Origin: Mesobacillus campisalis
GTDB taxonomy: Bacteria > Bacillota > Bacilli > Bacillales > Cytobacillaceae
Assembly: GCF_000986785.1 (NCBI RefSeq)
Contig: NZ_LAYY01000097.1
Coordinates: 1-64,000, forward strand
Direction of reading: 5' to 3'
Length of the DNA: 64,000 nt
Shown here: piece after piece, positions 46,075 to 53,441 of the stretch
Numbering within the stretch: the stretch's first letter is position 1
Layout of the letters: each line of letters opens with the position of its first letter
Made by a program: the position numbers and the translations under genes
The notes under the pieces: model-generated
What the model was told of the DNA's origin: nothing
The model's database searches: none
The model's input: the letters and a program-made list of their open reading frames with translations, nothing else

Positions 46075-47092
46075 AGCTCAATTCCCCGCCCTTCTCCTTG
46101 CTCAGCTCTTTAAACTGCTGAATTAATTTTGGGATCACTTCATGTGCGTCTCCAACGATTCCGTAGGTGGCCACATCAAAAATCGGTGCGTTTGGATCCT
46201 TGTTGATGGCAATGATAAGTTCGGAGTTTTTCATGCCGACAACATGCTGGATCGCTCCCGATATTCCAATGGCAAAGTATAATTTAGGTGTTACCGTCTC
46301 ACCGGTCTGGCCAATCTGCAGTTCATGAGGCAGCCACCCTGCTTCCACTGCATCACGTGTACCAGCCACACTGGCTCCAATTGTTTCGGCAAGGTCATGA
46401 ATCAACTGGAAGCCCTGAGGATCTCCCATGCCTTTCCCCCCTGCTACAATCACATCCGCCTCGGAGAGGTTTGCCGTTTTTGTGACCTCTTTCACAATTC
46501 TGAGCACTCTGGTACGCATGTCCTCTTCCCGAAGGTGCAGTTCTTCTTCAATGATTTTTCCCTGCCTTCCATGGTCCGGATCAAGAGCCTGCATTACCTT
46601 TGGCCGGACTGTCGCCATTTGCGGCCTGTGCTTTTTGCATAAAATAGTGGCCATGATATTCCCGCCAAATGCAGGTCTGCTAGCCTCAAGAAGCCTTTTA
46701 TCGAGATCGACATCAAGCATGGTGGTGTCAGCTGTCAATCCGGTGCTCAAGTCAGTGGCGACCGCACTGGCGAGGTCTTTCCCATTAGGCGTTGCCCCAT
46801 ACAGGAAAATTTCGGATTTGTATTTCTCGGCCAGGGAAATGACCGCTTTCATATAGGCTTCTGTCCGGTACAGTTTTAATACCGGATCGTCAACAACGTA
46901 GACGATATCGGCCCCATAATAAATGACATCACTCGCAAGATTTTTGACTCCATCCCCAAGCAGTACCCCGGCAAGCGGAACATTGAGCTTGTCAGCGAGC
47001 TGTCGCCCCGCTCCAAGCAACTCCAGCGAAACGCCTTCGATTTTTTTATCATTCACTTCAATAAATACCCAGACACCAAGGCTTTCTCCCAT
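46067..47092 (-). CDS. fixB: EtfA/FixB electron-transfer flavoprotein alpha
   Basis: A 341-residue EtfA-type subunit. An N-terminal nucleotide-binding-like domain (VWVFIEVNDKKIEGVSLELLGAGRQLAD) is followed by the FAD-binding C-terminal domain with GGKGMGDPQGFQLIHDLAETIGASVAGTRDAVEAGW and QIGQTGETVTPKLYFAIGISGAIQH. It binds FAD and pairs with FixA. Start ATG 47092 follows GAGGGGG. The presence of fixC and fixX in the operon argues for the bifurcating FixAB type rather than the fatty-acid-oxidation ETF. Confidence 0.93.
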   Translation of the reverse strand: MGESLGVWVFIEVNDKKIEGVSLELLGAGRQLADKLNVPLAGVLLGDGVKNLASDVIYYGADIVYVVDDPVLKLYRTEAYMKAVISLAEKYKSEIFLYGATPNGKDLASAVATDLSTGLTADTTMLDVDLDKRLLEASRPAFGGNIMATILCKKHRPQMATVRPKVMQALDPDHGRQGKIIEEELHLREEDMRTRVLRIVKEVTKTANLSEADVIVAGGKGMGDPQGFQLIHDLAETIGASVAGTRDAVEAGWLPHELQIGQTGETVTPKLYFAIGISGAIQHVVGMKNSELIIAINKDPNAPIFDVATYGIVGDAHEVIPKLIQQFKELSKEKGGELSYA

Positions 47093-47111
47093 GCGGAATC
47101 CCCCTCATTTT

Positions 47112-47936
47112 TTAGGAATTAACGTTAAACCGAAATAAATCCTGCTTTTCTCGCAATAACCCGGTGAGCTCTTTCACCTGTTCATCGATTGTGCCTTCCA
47201 GCTTTTTTCCTCCTGCCCGCCTTGGAGGTGTAAACATTTTCCCAACGACAGTCGGGGATCCTTTTAACCCGAGCTGGCTTCTGTCGACTTCTCCCAAATC
47301 GTCAACCGTCCAGACGACAGGCTCATATCGGGCAGCTTTGATCATATTGGGCATTGGGGCATACTCGATTTCATTTACCTCTTTCTCTACCGTTAAAAGA
47401 CATGGCAGCTGGGCTTCGATTTCTTCATAACCGCCTAATTGTTTACGTTTAAGGTTAATTTTCCTTTCCTCGGTTTTAACCTCGGTTACTTCTATAACAT
47501 TGGTGACAGGCGGCATATCAAGCCTCCTGGCTATGCCCGGACCTACTTGGCCGGTGTCACCATCGATGGCATGCTTGCCGCATATAACCATGTCAATCTT
47601 CTGTTCCTCTGAAATCCTCTCAAGGGCCTTCGATAAGGCATAGCTTGTTGCCAAAGTGTCTGCTCCCGCAAAGGCACGGTCTGAAATCAAATAGCCTTTG
47701 TCCGCTCCAATCTCAATACTCTTTTTTATGATGGAAACTGCCTGGGGGGGACCCATGGACAGGACAGAAACAGTTCCTCCTGTGAGCTGTTTGATTTTAA
47801 CAGCCTCTTGTACAGCGTGTGCATCATAAGGGTTCAAGATTGCTGGTGCGCTCCTTCGGTCCAGTGTATTCGTTTTGGGATTAATCTTAATAATTTTCGT
47901 ATCAGGCACCTGCTTGACACAAACAATGATATGCAT
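47112..47936 (-). CDS. fixA: EtfB/FixA electron-transfer flavoprotein beta
   Basis: A 274-residue EtfB-type subunit. It opens with HIIVCVKQVPDTKIIKI and carries the GADKGYLISDRAFAGADTLATSYAL strand-helix that binds the second nucleotide or flavin, and ends in a small helix with GTIDEQVKELTGLLREK. The first gene of fixABCX in this window. ATG 47936 is chosen by homology; a longer frame upstream is not needed. The ribosome site GGAGGG lies 11 bases ahead. A promoter and a cre-like site are visible upstream. Confidence 0.93.
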   Translation of the reverse strand: MHIIVCVKQVPDTKIIKINPKTNTLDRRSAPAILNPYDAHAVQEAVKIKQLTGGTVSVLSMGPPQAVSIIKKSIEIGADKGYLISDRAFAGADTLATSYALSKALERISEEQKIDMVICGKHAIDGDTGQVGPGIARRLDMPPVTNVIEVTEVKTEERKINLKRKQLGGYEEIEAQLPCLLTVEKEVNEIEYAPMPNMIKAARYEPVVWTVDDLGEVDRSQLGLKGSPTVVGKMFTPPRRAGGKKLEGTIDEQVKELTGLLREKQDLFRFNVNS

Positions 47937-47959
47937 GTCCCTATTTTCCCTCCTTTTTT

Positions 47960-48008
47960 TGAAAGCGTTTTCTTTATTGGTTATAGCATTGAAACCTTTG
48001 TAAGTTAA
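47960..48008 (-). promoter_or_regulatory. fixABCX promoter with overlapping cre-like site
   Basis: On the minus strand TTAACT (48003-48008), 17 bases, TATAAC (47980-47985). AGAAAACGCTTTCA (47960-47973) matches the cre pattern at 13 of 14 positions and lies at about +1 to +14, so CcpA should act as a roadblock when glucose is plentiful. Confidence 0.6.
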
Positions 48009-48035
48009 GAATATAAAAAACATATTAATCACATC

Positions 48036-48051
48036 TATGACAAATATCACT
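48036..48051 (-). promoter_or_regulatory. Fnr-like box upstream of fixA
   Basis: TATGA-CAAATA-TCACT differs at one base from TGTGA-N6-TCACT. It is centred near -70 from the predicted fix promoter, or near -40 from an alternative -10 TATATT at 48010-48015. The evidence is weaker than for the hemerythrin gene. Confidence 0.35.
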
Positions 48052-48145
48052 CGCTTCTCTATTTTCCACATGCCACAGTCATTGTCCGTCTAAACAAAAA
48101 AAACACTGTCCTCAGACAGTGGATAAGATTTGGCTAGAGAAATAT

Positions 48146-48394
48146 TTATGAACTTCTGGCTGGACTAATCATCCTATGCAAAAACCAAAAAAAACGGAAA
48201 AAGGCAGGACATTCAGTTGGTTCTTCCTTCTGGTGGCTTTGAACGGATGTTTGGTATTCGTAAATAAGCTTGTCGAGCTCCTGGCTGCATGCTAGCGTTT
48301 CCTGGCTGTTGTATCCATTTTTGCGCGCAGTAGCGAACATTTCTTCCCTCTTGACCTGTATCTGCATCATCAGGGTTTTATCAATATCGCGCAC
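48146..48394 (-). CDS. spo0E: Spo0E-family aspartyl-phosphate phosphatase
   Basis: An 82-residue protein with the Spo0E signature SQELDKLIYEYQ, preceded by a helix MMQIQVKREEMFATARKNG. Such proteins remove phosphate from Spo0A-P and hold back sporulation. The C-terminal AFFRFFWFLHRM is hydrophobic and may be an amphipathic tail. GTG start at 48394 is backed by AGGAGGAATT. Its position between ogt and clpE is the place of spo0E in B. subtilis, but other Spo0E-like paralogs (ynzD, yisI) exist, so the symbol is tentative. Confidence 0.8.
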   Translation of the reverse strand: MRDIDKTLMMQIQVKREEMFATARKNGYNSQETLACSQELDKLIYEYQTSVQSHQKEEPTECPAFFRFFWFLHRMISPARSS

Positions 48395-48688
48395 TTTAAA
48401 ATTCCTCCTAATTCAATCCCTTTCCTTAATTCATCTACTTAATTAATTATCGTTCTAGAATAGTATTACAAAATTTTGAATTAATGTAAATGGAATCGCA
48501 AAATTAGACATTTTTCTCATATACTATTTTTTCTTCGACAATGACTTATTTTTTCCAGTTCAATTAGACAAGAACCAGACTTTTAAACTCAACTTCCACT
48601 TAACTGGTTTATTTGTTAAAAAAATACACAAAGAAGCATTTTAAAAACAGAAGCTATACAGCCAAAACAAATCCTTTCCTTCCCCCTA
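48395..48688. promoter_or_regulatory. spo0E upstream region, no gene seen
   Basis: About 290 AT-rich bases between spo0E and the 3' end of ogt. It holds the spo0E promoter; no clear SigA pair was found. An exact 0A box on the minus strand (TTGTCGAA, 48534-48541) is present 140 bases ahead of the spo0E start; such an 8-mer is expected about twice by chance in this window. No terminator for ogt was recognised. Confidence 0.35.
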
Positions 48689-49210
48689 CTATTTGAGAGA
48701 TCCGGCAGGCTGTACTGGAGGCTTAAATGTCGCCCCTTCCAGGCGAAGAAGCTGATCTTTAATATCAGTCCTCGTCCCGGCATAGCCTGTAAGGCTCTGA
48801 TTCTTCCCAATTACTCTGTGGCAAGGGATGACGATTGGCAGTTTATTAGCTTTATTTGCCTGTCCAACTGCCCTCACAGCTTTTGGCCTGCCGATTGCCT
48901 CCGCAACCTCCTGATAGCTCCGGGTCATTCCGAAGGGAATCTCGGACAGCTGCTTCCAGACATCGAGTTGAAAGTCAGTTCCGAGGCATGCAAGGGGCAA
49001 TTCGAACTTCATTCTCGCTCCCGAAAAGTATTCTTCCATTTGCCGGATTGCTTCATGAAGAGGCTGGCTGCAAGGGGCCTCTTTCATTTCATCTTTGTTT
49101 TCATTTGCCAAAAAGTCTTCCTCTCCAATATGGACTGCAGCCAGCTTCCCATTATCAGCCACCAGATAAAGAGGGCCAATTAAAGTATTCACAATTGCAT
49201 ATGTTCTCAT
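48689..49210 (-). CDS. ogt: Methylated-DNA-protein-cysteine methyltransferase
   Basis: A 173-residue suicide repair protein that takes the methyl group from O6-methylguanine onto its Cys. The active site PCHRVIGKN is in IVIPCHRV, and the DNA-binding helix-turn-helix precedes it (RSYQEVAEAIGRPKAVRAVGQANKANK). The N-terminal ribonuclease-H-like lobe is full length. Start MRTYAIV at 49210 is favoured because AGGAGGAG lies 7 bases ahead. It repairs alkylation damage as a single gene. Confidence 0.94.
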   Translation of the reverse strand: MRTYAIVNTLIGPLYLVADNGKLAAVHIGEEDFLANENKDEMKEAPCSQPLHEAIRQMEEYFSGARMKFELPLACLGTDFQLDVWKQLSEIPFGMTRSYQEVAEAIGRPKAVRAVGQANKANKLPIVIPCHRVIGKNQSLTGYAGTRTDIKDQLLRLEGATFKPPVQPAGSLK

Positions 49211-49440
49211 ATATGCTCCTCCTGTTATCATTCCTTTTTCCAATATATATGGAATTGAAAAAAGAAGCAAAGGTCATTCCCTTGCTTCCCCTCCACGTAA
49301 TCACTGTTTTTCCAAGTTCAGCTTCATATGCCTGAAAAGGCTCCAATTCGTTCTTCTCTGGCAAAATAGTTAAAAGTTCCCTCCCCAATCATCCTTTTGA
49401 TGCAAATTTGCCTATTTTCATTTTAAGCACCTCTCAGTTT
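49211..49440 (-). pseudogene. Coding-like relic broken by a stop
   Basis: On the minus strand a good ribosome site (GAGAGGTGCTT) and ATG at about 49425 start MKIGKFASKG, ended by TGA, but the same frame goes on as LGRELLTILPEKNELEPFQAYEAELGKTVITW, which has normal coding composition. It then runs into ogt upstream sequence. I cannot match it to a family. It may be a decayed gene or an open frame by chance. Confidence 0.3.
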
Positions 49441-49689
49441 TTGCGCTGCGATCTATATCATAGGTATAATACTTTCTGCTGGTACACTAATTTCAGCTTC
49501 ACAATAAAACCAGCAATGACAATCTTTCTTCTAACTAAACTTATAAATTACAGCGTTACATCTCTTATATAACAGAATGCGCTGTTTACATTTCATTCCA
49601 CCGCAGCCATAAAACTATACTATTTTCCCAGTTTGATTTGTGTTGAAATAGGATAAAAAAGAGCGGGGGTCTAAAACAGGGGAGGACTT
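49441..49689. promoter_or_regulatory. Upstream region of the acyltransferase, no gene seen
   Basis: About 250 bases. The last 60 hold the likely promoter of the acyltransferase (a GTTTGA ... GGATAA pair at about 49631-49656 could be a weak SigB type) and its ribosome site GGGGAGG. Nothing else was recognised. Confidence 0.3.
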
Positions 49690-50733
49690 ATGAAACAACG
49701 GGAATTTTACTTTGACAATGCCAAATTCATCCTGATCTTTTTTGTGGTTTTCGGCCATCTGCTTCGTACATTCATTGAAGATAACGAGATGGTCTTTACT
49801 CTTTACAAGGTAATCTACACTTTCCATATGCCAGCTTTCATTTTGATATCCGGCTTTTTCGCGAGGGGAATCTATGAAAAAGGATATATCAAAAGGATTG
49901 CCAAAAAGCTGATTCTGCCTTATTTAATTTTCCAGCTGATCTACTCTGTGTACTATTATTTTCTTTTCAATAAATCTCAATTGACAGTAGACCCATTCAA
50001 TCCGCACTGGTCGCTCTGGTTTCTGATCAGCCTGTTCTGCTGGCACATCATGCTGCTGGGATTTTCACGATTAAAGCCTGCCACCGGTCTCGCACTTGCT
50101 TTTGCACTGGGCGTTGGGGTCGGCTATATAGACTGGGTTTCAAACTATCTCAGCCTTTCAAGGACCTTTGTCTTCTTTCCAATGTTCCTGTTCGGATACC
50201 ATTTGACAAAGGACCATTTAAAAATACTGACACGGCCAGCCTTTCGTATGGGTGCCTTGGTTCCATTTGCCATCGCATTTATAGGATTTTACCTATTCCC
50301 TCAGCTCGATTACAAATGGCTGCTAGGTTCAAAGCCATACGGAGCGATGGATATCGAACTATATGCAGCCAGTTTCGTCAGGCTTGGCCTTTACCTGATG
50401 AGCACCATCATGGTTTTCAGTTTTCTTGCCATTGTCCCTAAAGGACAGTATTTTTTCACCAGGCTTGGAAGGAACACACTTTATGTCTACCTGCTGCATG
50501 GCTTTTTTGTCCGGACCTTCCGCGAAAGCCAAATCAGCGGCTATTTCACGGAACCCAAGGACTTTTTGCTGCTGGCGGCTATCGCCTTGCTTCTTACCCT
50601 TGTTCTTTCAAGCAAACTTATAAAAGCCGCTGCACAGCCTTTGATCGAATTAAAAGCATCGCAAATGGAGAAATATAAAACCAGAATGTCTGAATTAGAT
50701 AAAAACAGAAAAGGCAGGCTGCACAGCAGCTAG
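49690..50733 (+). CDS. Acyltransferase-3 family membrane protein (YkrP-like)
   Basis: A 347-residue integral membrane acyltransferase with about ten helices. The family motif is at the start: REFYFDNAKFILIFFVVFGHLLR, followed by TFHMPAFILISGFFARG and PHWSLWFLISLFCWH. It should add acyl groups such as acetyl to wall sugars or exported polymers. It resembles YkrP of B. subtilis, which is also close to ktrD. A basic C-terminal tail KYKTRMSELDKNRKG follows the last helix. The terminator after it is strong. Confidence 0.88.
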   Translation: MKQREFYFDNAKFILIFFVVFGHLLRTFIEDNEMVFTLYKVIYTFHMPAFILISGFFARGIYEKGYIKRIAKKLILPYLIFQLIYSVYYYFLFNKSQLTVDPFNPHWSLWFLISLFCWHIMLLGFSRLKPATGLALAFALGVGVGYIDWVSNYLSLSRTFVFFPMFLFGYHLTKDHLKILTRPAFRMGALVPFAIAFIGFYLFPQLDYKWLLGSKPYGAMDIELYAASFVRLGLYLMSTIMVFSFLAIVPKGQYFFTRLGRNTLYVYLLHGFFVRTFRESQISGYFTEPKDFLLLAAIALLLTLVLSSKLIKAAAQPLIELKASQMEKYKTRMSELDKNRKGRLHSS

Positions 50734-50737
50734 ACAA

Positions 50738-50763
50738 AGAGCCCGTCCTCATGGATGGGCTCT
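50738..50763 (+). terminator. Terminator after the acyltransferase gene
   Basis: An 11-bp stem AGAGCCCGTCC/GGATGGGCTCT with one G-T wobble and loop TCAT. It is followed by ATCCATTTTGG, so only moderately T-rich. Confidence 0.75.
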
Positions 50764-50856
50764 ATCCATTTTGGAAAAAATGAAGTATAATAATAAGTTG
50801 ATTCTTAAGCAATATGCTATATGAGAACAAAGGTATTTTTTACAAAGGAGCATATC

Positions 50857-52605
50857 ATGAACATTATTTGCGCGACTTTAAACGCAAAATACATCCATAC
50901 CAATATTGCCATTCGCTACTTAAAAGCTTACGCTGAGCCTGAGTTTGATGTAGCGCTTGCCGAATATACGATCAAAGACCCCATTATCAACATCGTTTCG
51001 GATCTAATGCAGAAAGCTCCGGAAGTCATTGGCTTCAGCTGTTATATCTGGAATATTGAAGAAACAATCAAAACCATTAAGATGATCAAGAAAATCAATC
51101 CTTCCATTCAAATCATTGTCGGCGGGCCAGAAGTGACCTATGATGTCCACCAATGGATGGAGGTGGTCAATGAGTTTGATTTCATAGTCATTGGGGAGGG
51201 TGAAAAGACTTTCAAACAGCTGCTTGTCGAGTTGGCAGGCACCAGGGACTTCGACTCTGTACCAGGCATCGCTTATCGAAAGGAAGGAAAAGTCAAAATC
51301 ATTCCGCAGAGTAACAAGCTTGATTTAAAAGAACTGCCTTCTCCGCACCGATTTGCTGAAGATATCTCCCATTTATCAAAGCGCGTCATTTATATCGAGA
51401 CAAGCCGAGGCTGCCCTTTCAGCTGCCAGTTTTGCCTGTCTTCGATTGAGGTGGGTGTGCGCTATTTTGACAGGGAAAAAGTTAAGGATGATATTCGTTA
51501 TTTAATGGCCAATGGGGCCAGGACGATTAAATTTGTGGATAGGACATTTAATATCAGCAGAAGCTATGCGATGGAAATGTTCCAATTCCTGATTGACGAA
51601 CATGTTCCAGGGACTGTTTTCCAGTTCGAAATTACCGCGGATATCATGAGGCCTGAGGTAATTGAATTTCTAAACAACAACGCTCCTGCTGGGCTGTTCC
51701 GCTTCGAAATCGGGGTACAGTCAACCAACGATGAGACGAATGAGCTTGTGATGAGAAGACAAAACTTTGAAAAGCTGAAACGCACAGTCACGATGGTAAA
51801 AGAGGGCGGCAAGATTGATCAGCATCTTGATCTGATCGCAGGGCTCCCTGAAGAAGACTATAGTTCCTTTAAAAAAACATTTAACGATGTTTTCGCCATG
51901 AGACCCGAAGAACTCCAGCTTGGTTTCTTAAAAATGCTGCGGGGAACAGGACTAAGGCTGCGTGCGGCTGATCATGGATATGTGTATATGGATCATTCTC
52001 CATATGAAATTCTCGGCAACAATGTCCTTCCATTTGCTGATATCATTCGTATTAAACAGGTCGAGGACGTACTTGAAAAATACTGGAACGACCATCGGAT
52101 GGACCAAACCATTGAATACCTTGTCACCAGGGTATTTCCTACTCCATTTGATTTTTTCCAGGACTTTGGGGCATTCTGGGAAAGGCAGGGGTGGTCCAGG
52201 ATTGGCCACCAGCTTGAGGATTTATTCAGGCGGCTCCACCAGTTTCTCAAGGAACGGAAAACAGAAGATCTCTCTATCATTGAAGGACTGATGAAATACG
52301 ATTATCTGGCCGGGAAAAAACAAAAACCTCGCAAACCGTGGTGGAAACTCGATATGGAGAAGAACGAACGTACCGAAATGTACCAAAAAGTGATTAACAG
52401 CGGTGTTTTCCTCCGTTCGTTGAACCTGGCGGAAAAAGAATTGTACAAGCATACTGTCCTTGAGGAGCTCTCATTCAACCTGGAAAAGTATCTTTCAACG
52501 GGAGAAGTAGAATATACCCCATCCGTACTTCTTGTTTACTATCACCCGTCCCTTGAAAAAGCAGAAGTCTTTTCCTGTAGTAAATCACAGCTAAAGCCGG
52601 CATAA
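50857..52605 (+). CDS. B12-binding-domain radical SAM enzyme
   Basis: A 582-residue enzyme with an N-terminal cobalamin-binding Rossmann domain (about 1-140; YIHTNIAIRYL, VIGFSCYIWNIE, IIVGGPEVTY), the radical SAM core with CPFSCQFC (the CxxxCxxC cluster site) near residue 189, and a C-terminal DUF4080 region of about 200 residues. Relatives methylate or make C-C bonds at unactivated carbons. The substrate cannot be told. Start ATG 50857 follows AAGGAG with 7-base spacing. The stop codon is the loop of the terminator. No other biosynthetic genes are adjacent. Confidence 0.92.
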   Translation: MNIICATLNAKYIHTNIAIRYLKAYAEPEFDVALAEYTIKDPIINIVSDLMQKAPEVIGFSCYIWNIEETIKTIKMIKKINPSIQIIVGGPEVTYDVHQWMEVVNEFDFIVIGEGEKTFKQLLVELAGTRDFDSVPGIAYRKEGKVKIIPQSNKLDLKELPSPHRFAEDISHLSKRVIYIETSRGCPFSCQFCLSSIEVGVRYFDREKVKDDIRYLMANGARTIKFVDRTFNISRSYAMEMFQFLIDEHVPGTVFQFEITADIMRPEVIEFLNNNAPAGLFRFEIGVQSTNDETNELVMRRQNFEKLKRTVTMVKEGGKIDQHLDLIAGLPEEDYSSFKKTFNDVFAMRPEELQLGFLKMLRGTGLRLRAADHGYVYMDHSPYEILGNNVLPFADIIRIKQVEDVLEKYWNDHRMDQTIEYLVTRVFPTPFDFFQDFGAFWERQGWSRIGHQLEDLFRRLHQFLKERKTEDLSIIEGLMKYDYLAGKKQKPRKPWWKLDMEKNERTEMYQKVINSGVFLRSLNLAEKELYKHTVLEELSFNLEKYLSTGEVEYTPSVLLVYYHPSLEKAEVFSCSKSQLKPA

Positions 52606-52615
52606 TGCCGGCTTT
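52593..52615 (+). terminator. Terminator overlapping the radical SAM stop
   Basis: A perfect 10-bp stem AAAGCCGGCA/TGCCGGCTTT with a 3-base loop that is exactly the TAA stop of the radical SAM gene; then TTTTAT. Transcription and translation end at the same place. Confidence 0.9.
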
Positions 52616-52750
52616 TTTATTGTTGGCCCTTCCCTTTTTTCTTTCTGGGAAATTCCCTTTCATAAAGCTTGGCTGCATTTATATCCCCAAACTCGTTCCC
52701 AAACTCCACATTTACAGCAGGAAGGGACTTGTCTTGCTGTTTCCGCTTCC

Positions 52751-52912
52751 TCATATCCTGCCCTTTCTGCCCTGTTTGGAATTTCGATTGGCAAATTTCC
52801 CGGCATCTTCTCCCCCCGCAAATTCTGCGGAGAATTCGGACTCATGTGTATTTCGATGCGGCGTTTTTGAATACTTTTCAACTGCGTTTCTTTCTGCTTT
52901 GCGCTTTGCCAT
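52751..52912 (-). CDS. Gamma-type small acid-soluble spore protein-like
   Basis: A 53-residue hydrophilic protein. ESEFSAEFAGGEDAGKFANRN is much like the repeated gamma-SASP unit (FGTEFASETDAQ...), including the EFA site where the spore protease GPR cuts. The start MAKRKAERNAVEKYS is basic. In Bacillaceae such proteins serve as amino-acid stores for germination. Length is that of a single-repeat gamma-SASP. GGGGGTGG is the ribosome site. No SigG promoter was found with confidence, and I rate identity as probable only. Confidence 0.5.
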   Translation of the reverse strand: MAKRKAERNAVEKYSKTPHRNTHESEFSAEFAGGEDAGKFANRNSKQGRKGRI

Positions 52913-53050
52913 TTTTACAACCACCCCCGTGCCTTTATTTTCAACCGCCACCTGTCAATTATGTATGTTTCGAGTTTCCTGTTTTTTCATCGGAAGCCGG
53001 CTTATAAATTTATGGTGCCGGCAGAAACTAAGCAAAAAGGGTGATTCTTC

Positions 53051-53398
53051 ATGGAAAAGAAAACTAAAAAATTGACGTCACTGGATATCGATGGCAGCCT
53101 GCCGCATCAAATTAGTGCCCCTAGCTTTAAAGGCACAGGAATAGAGATGGAGCCCCCATTTGCAAACGAACACGGCGTGGTGATTGGGGACAGCCATTAT
53201 GCATCCAGCAATTCCCCATTGGAAACCTGGAGCGACAAAACCGACCCTGCAATCATGGCAGGGCCCCAGTGGGTGCACCCCACCAATGATATTGGCTGGA
53301 ACACAGCCGAGAACCAGGAACTCCTTGAGGAAAAAAAGGAGCCTCAAGCCTATCCATTCATGCACCCGACAATAGATGTTAGTAAGAACCAGGACTAG
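53051..53398 (+). CDS. DUF3905 family protein
   Basis: A 115-residue acidic protein. Its sequence GTGIEMEPPFANEHGVVIGDSHYASSNSPLETW and the WVHPTNDIGWNT segment match DUF3905, found in spore-forming Bacillaceae with unknown role. It is Pro/Asn/Ser-rich with little secondary structure, suggesting a spore or coat-associated structural protein, which is inference. It is divergent from the gamma-SASP-like gene and convergent with ktrD. Ribosome site AAGGGTG. Confidence 0.75.
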   Translation: MEKKTKKLTSLDIDGSLPHQISAPSFKGTGIEMEPPFANEHGVVIGDSHYASSNSPLETWSDKTDPAIMAGPQWVHPTNDIGWNTAENQELLEEKKEPQAYPFMHPTIDVSKNQD

Positions 53399-53409
53399 CT
53401 GAGCAAAAT

Positions 53410-53441
53410 AAAAAATCCGGGAAACAATCCCGGATTTTTTT
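53410..53441. terminator. Bidirectional terminator between DUF3905 gene and ktrD
   Basis: An AAAAAATCCGGGA/TCCCGGATTTTTT stem with loop AACAA and A/T flanks between two convergent genes; its end overlaps the ktrD stop. Confidence 0.9.

Noticed and set aside
48534-48541. Exact Spo0A box (TTGTCGAA on the minus strand) ahead of the spo0E-like gene
   Set aside because: Not claimed as functional: about two exact matches are expected by chance in 64 kb, and another lies over the darB start codon at 17656-17663, where it makes little sense.
49155-49388. A 77-codon frame overlapping the start of ogt
   Set aside because: It starts at TTG with no proper spacing and overlaps ogt; only its upstream part is coding-like and is listed as a possible relic.
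52660-52881. A 73-codon minus-strand frame overlapping the gamma-SASP-like gene
   Set aside because: It lacks a ribosome site and its Cys/Arg-rich sequence is less protein-like than the overlapping SASP-like frame.
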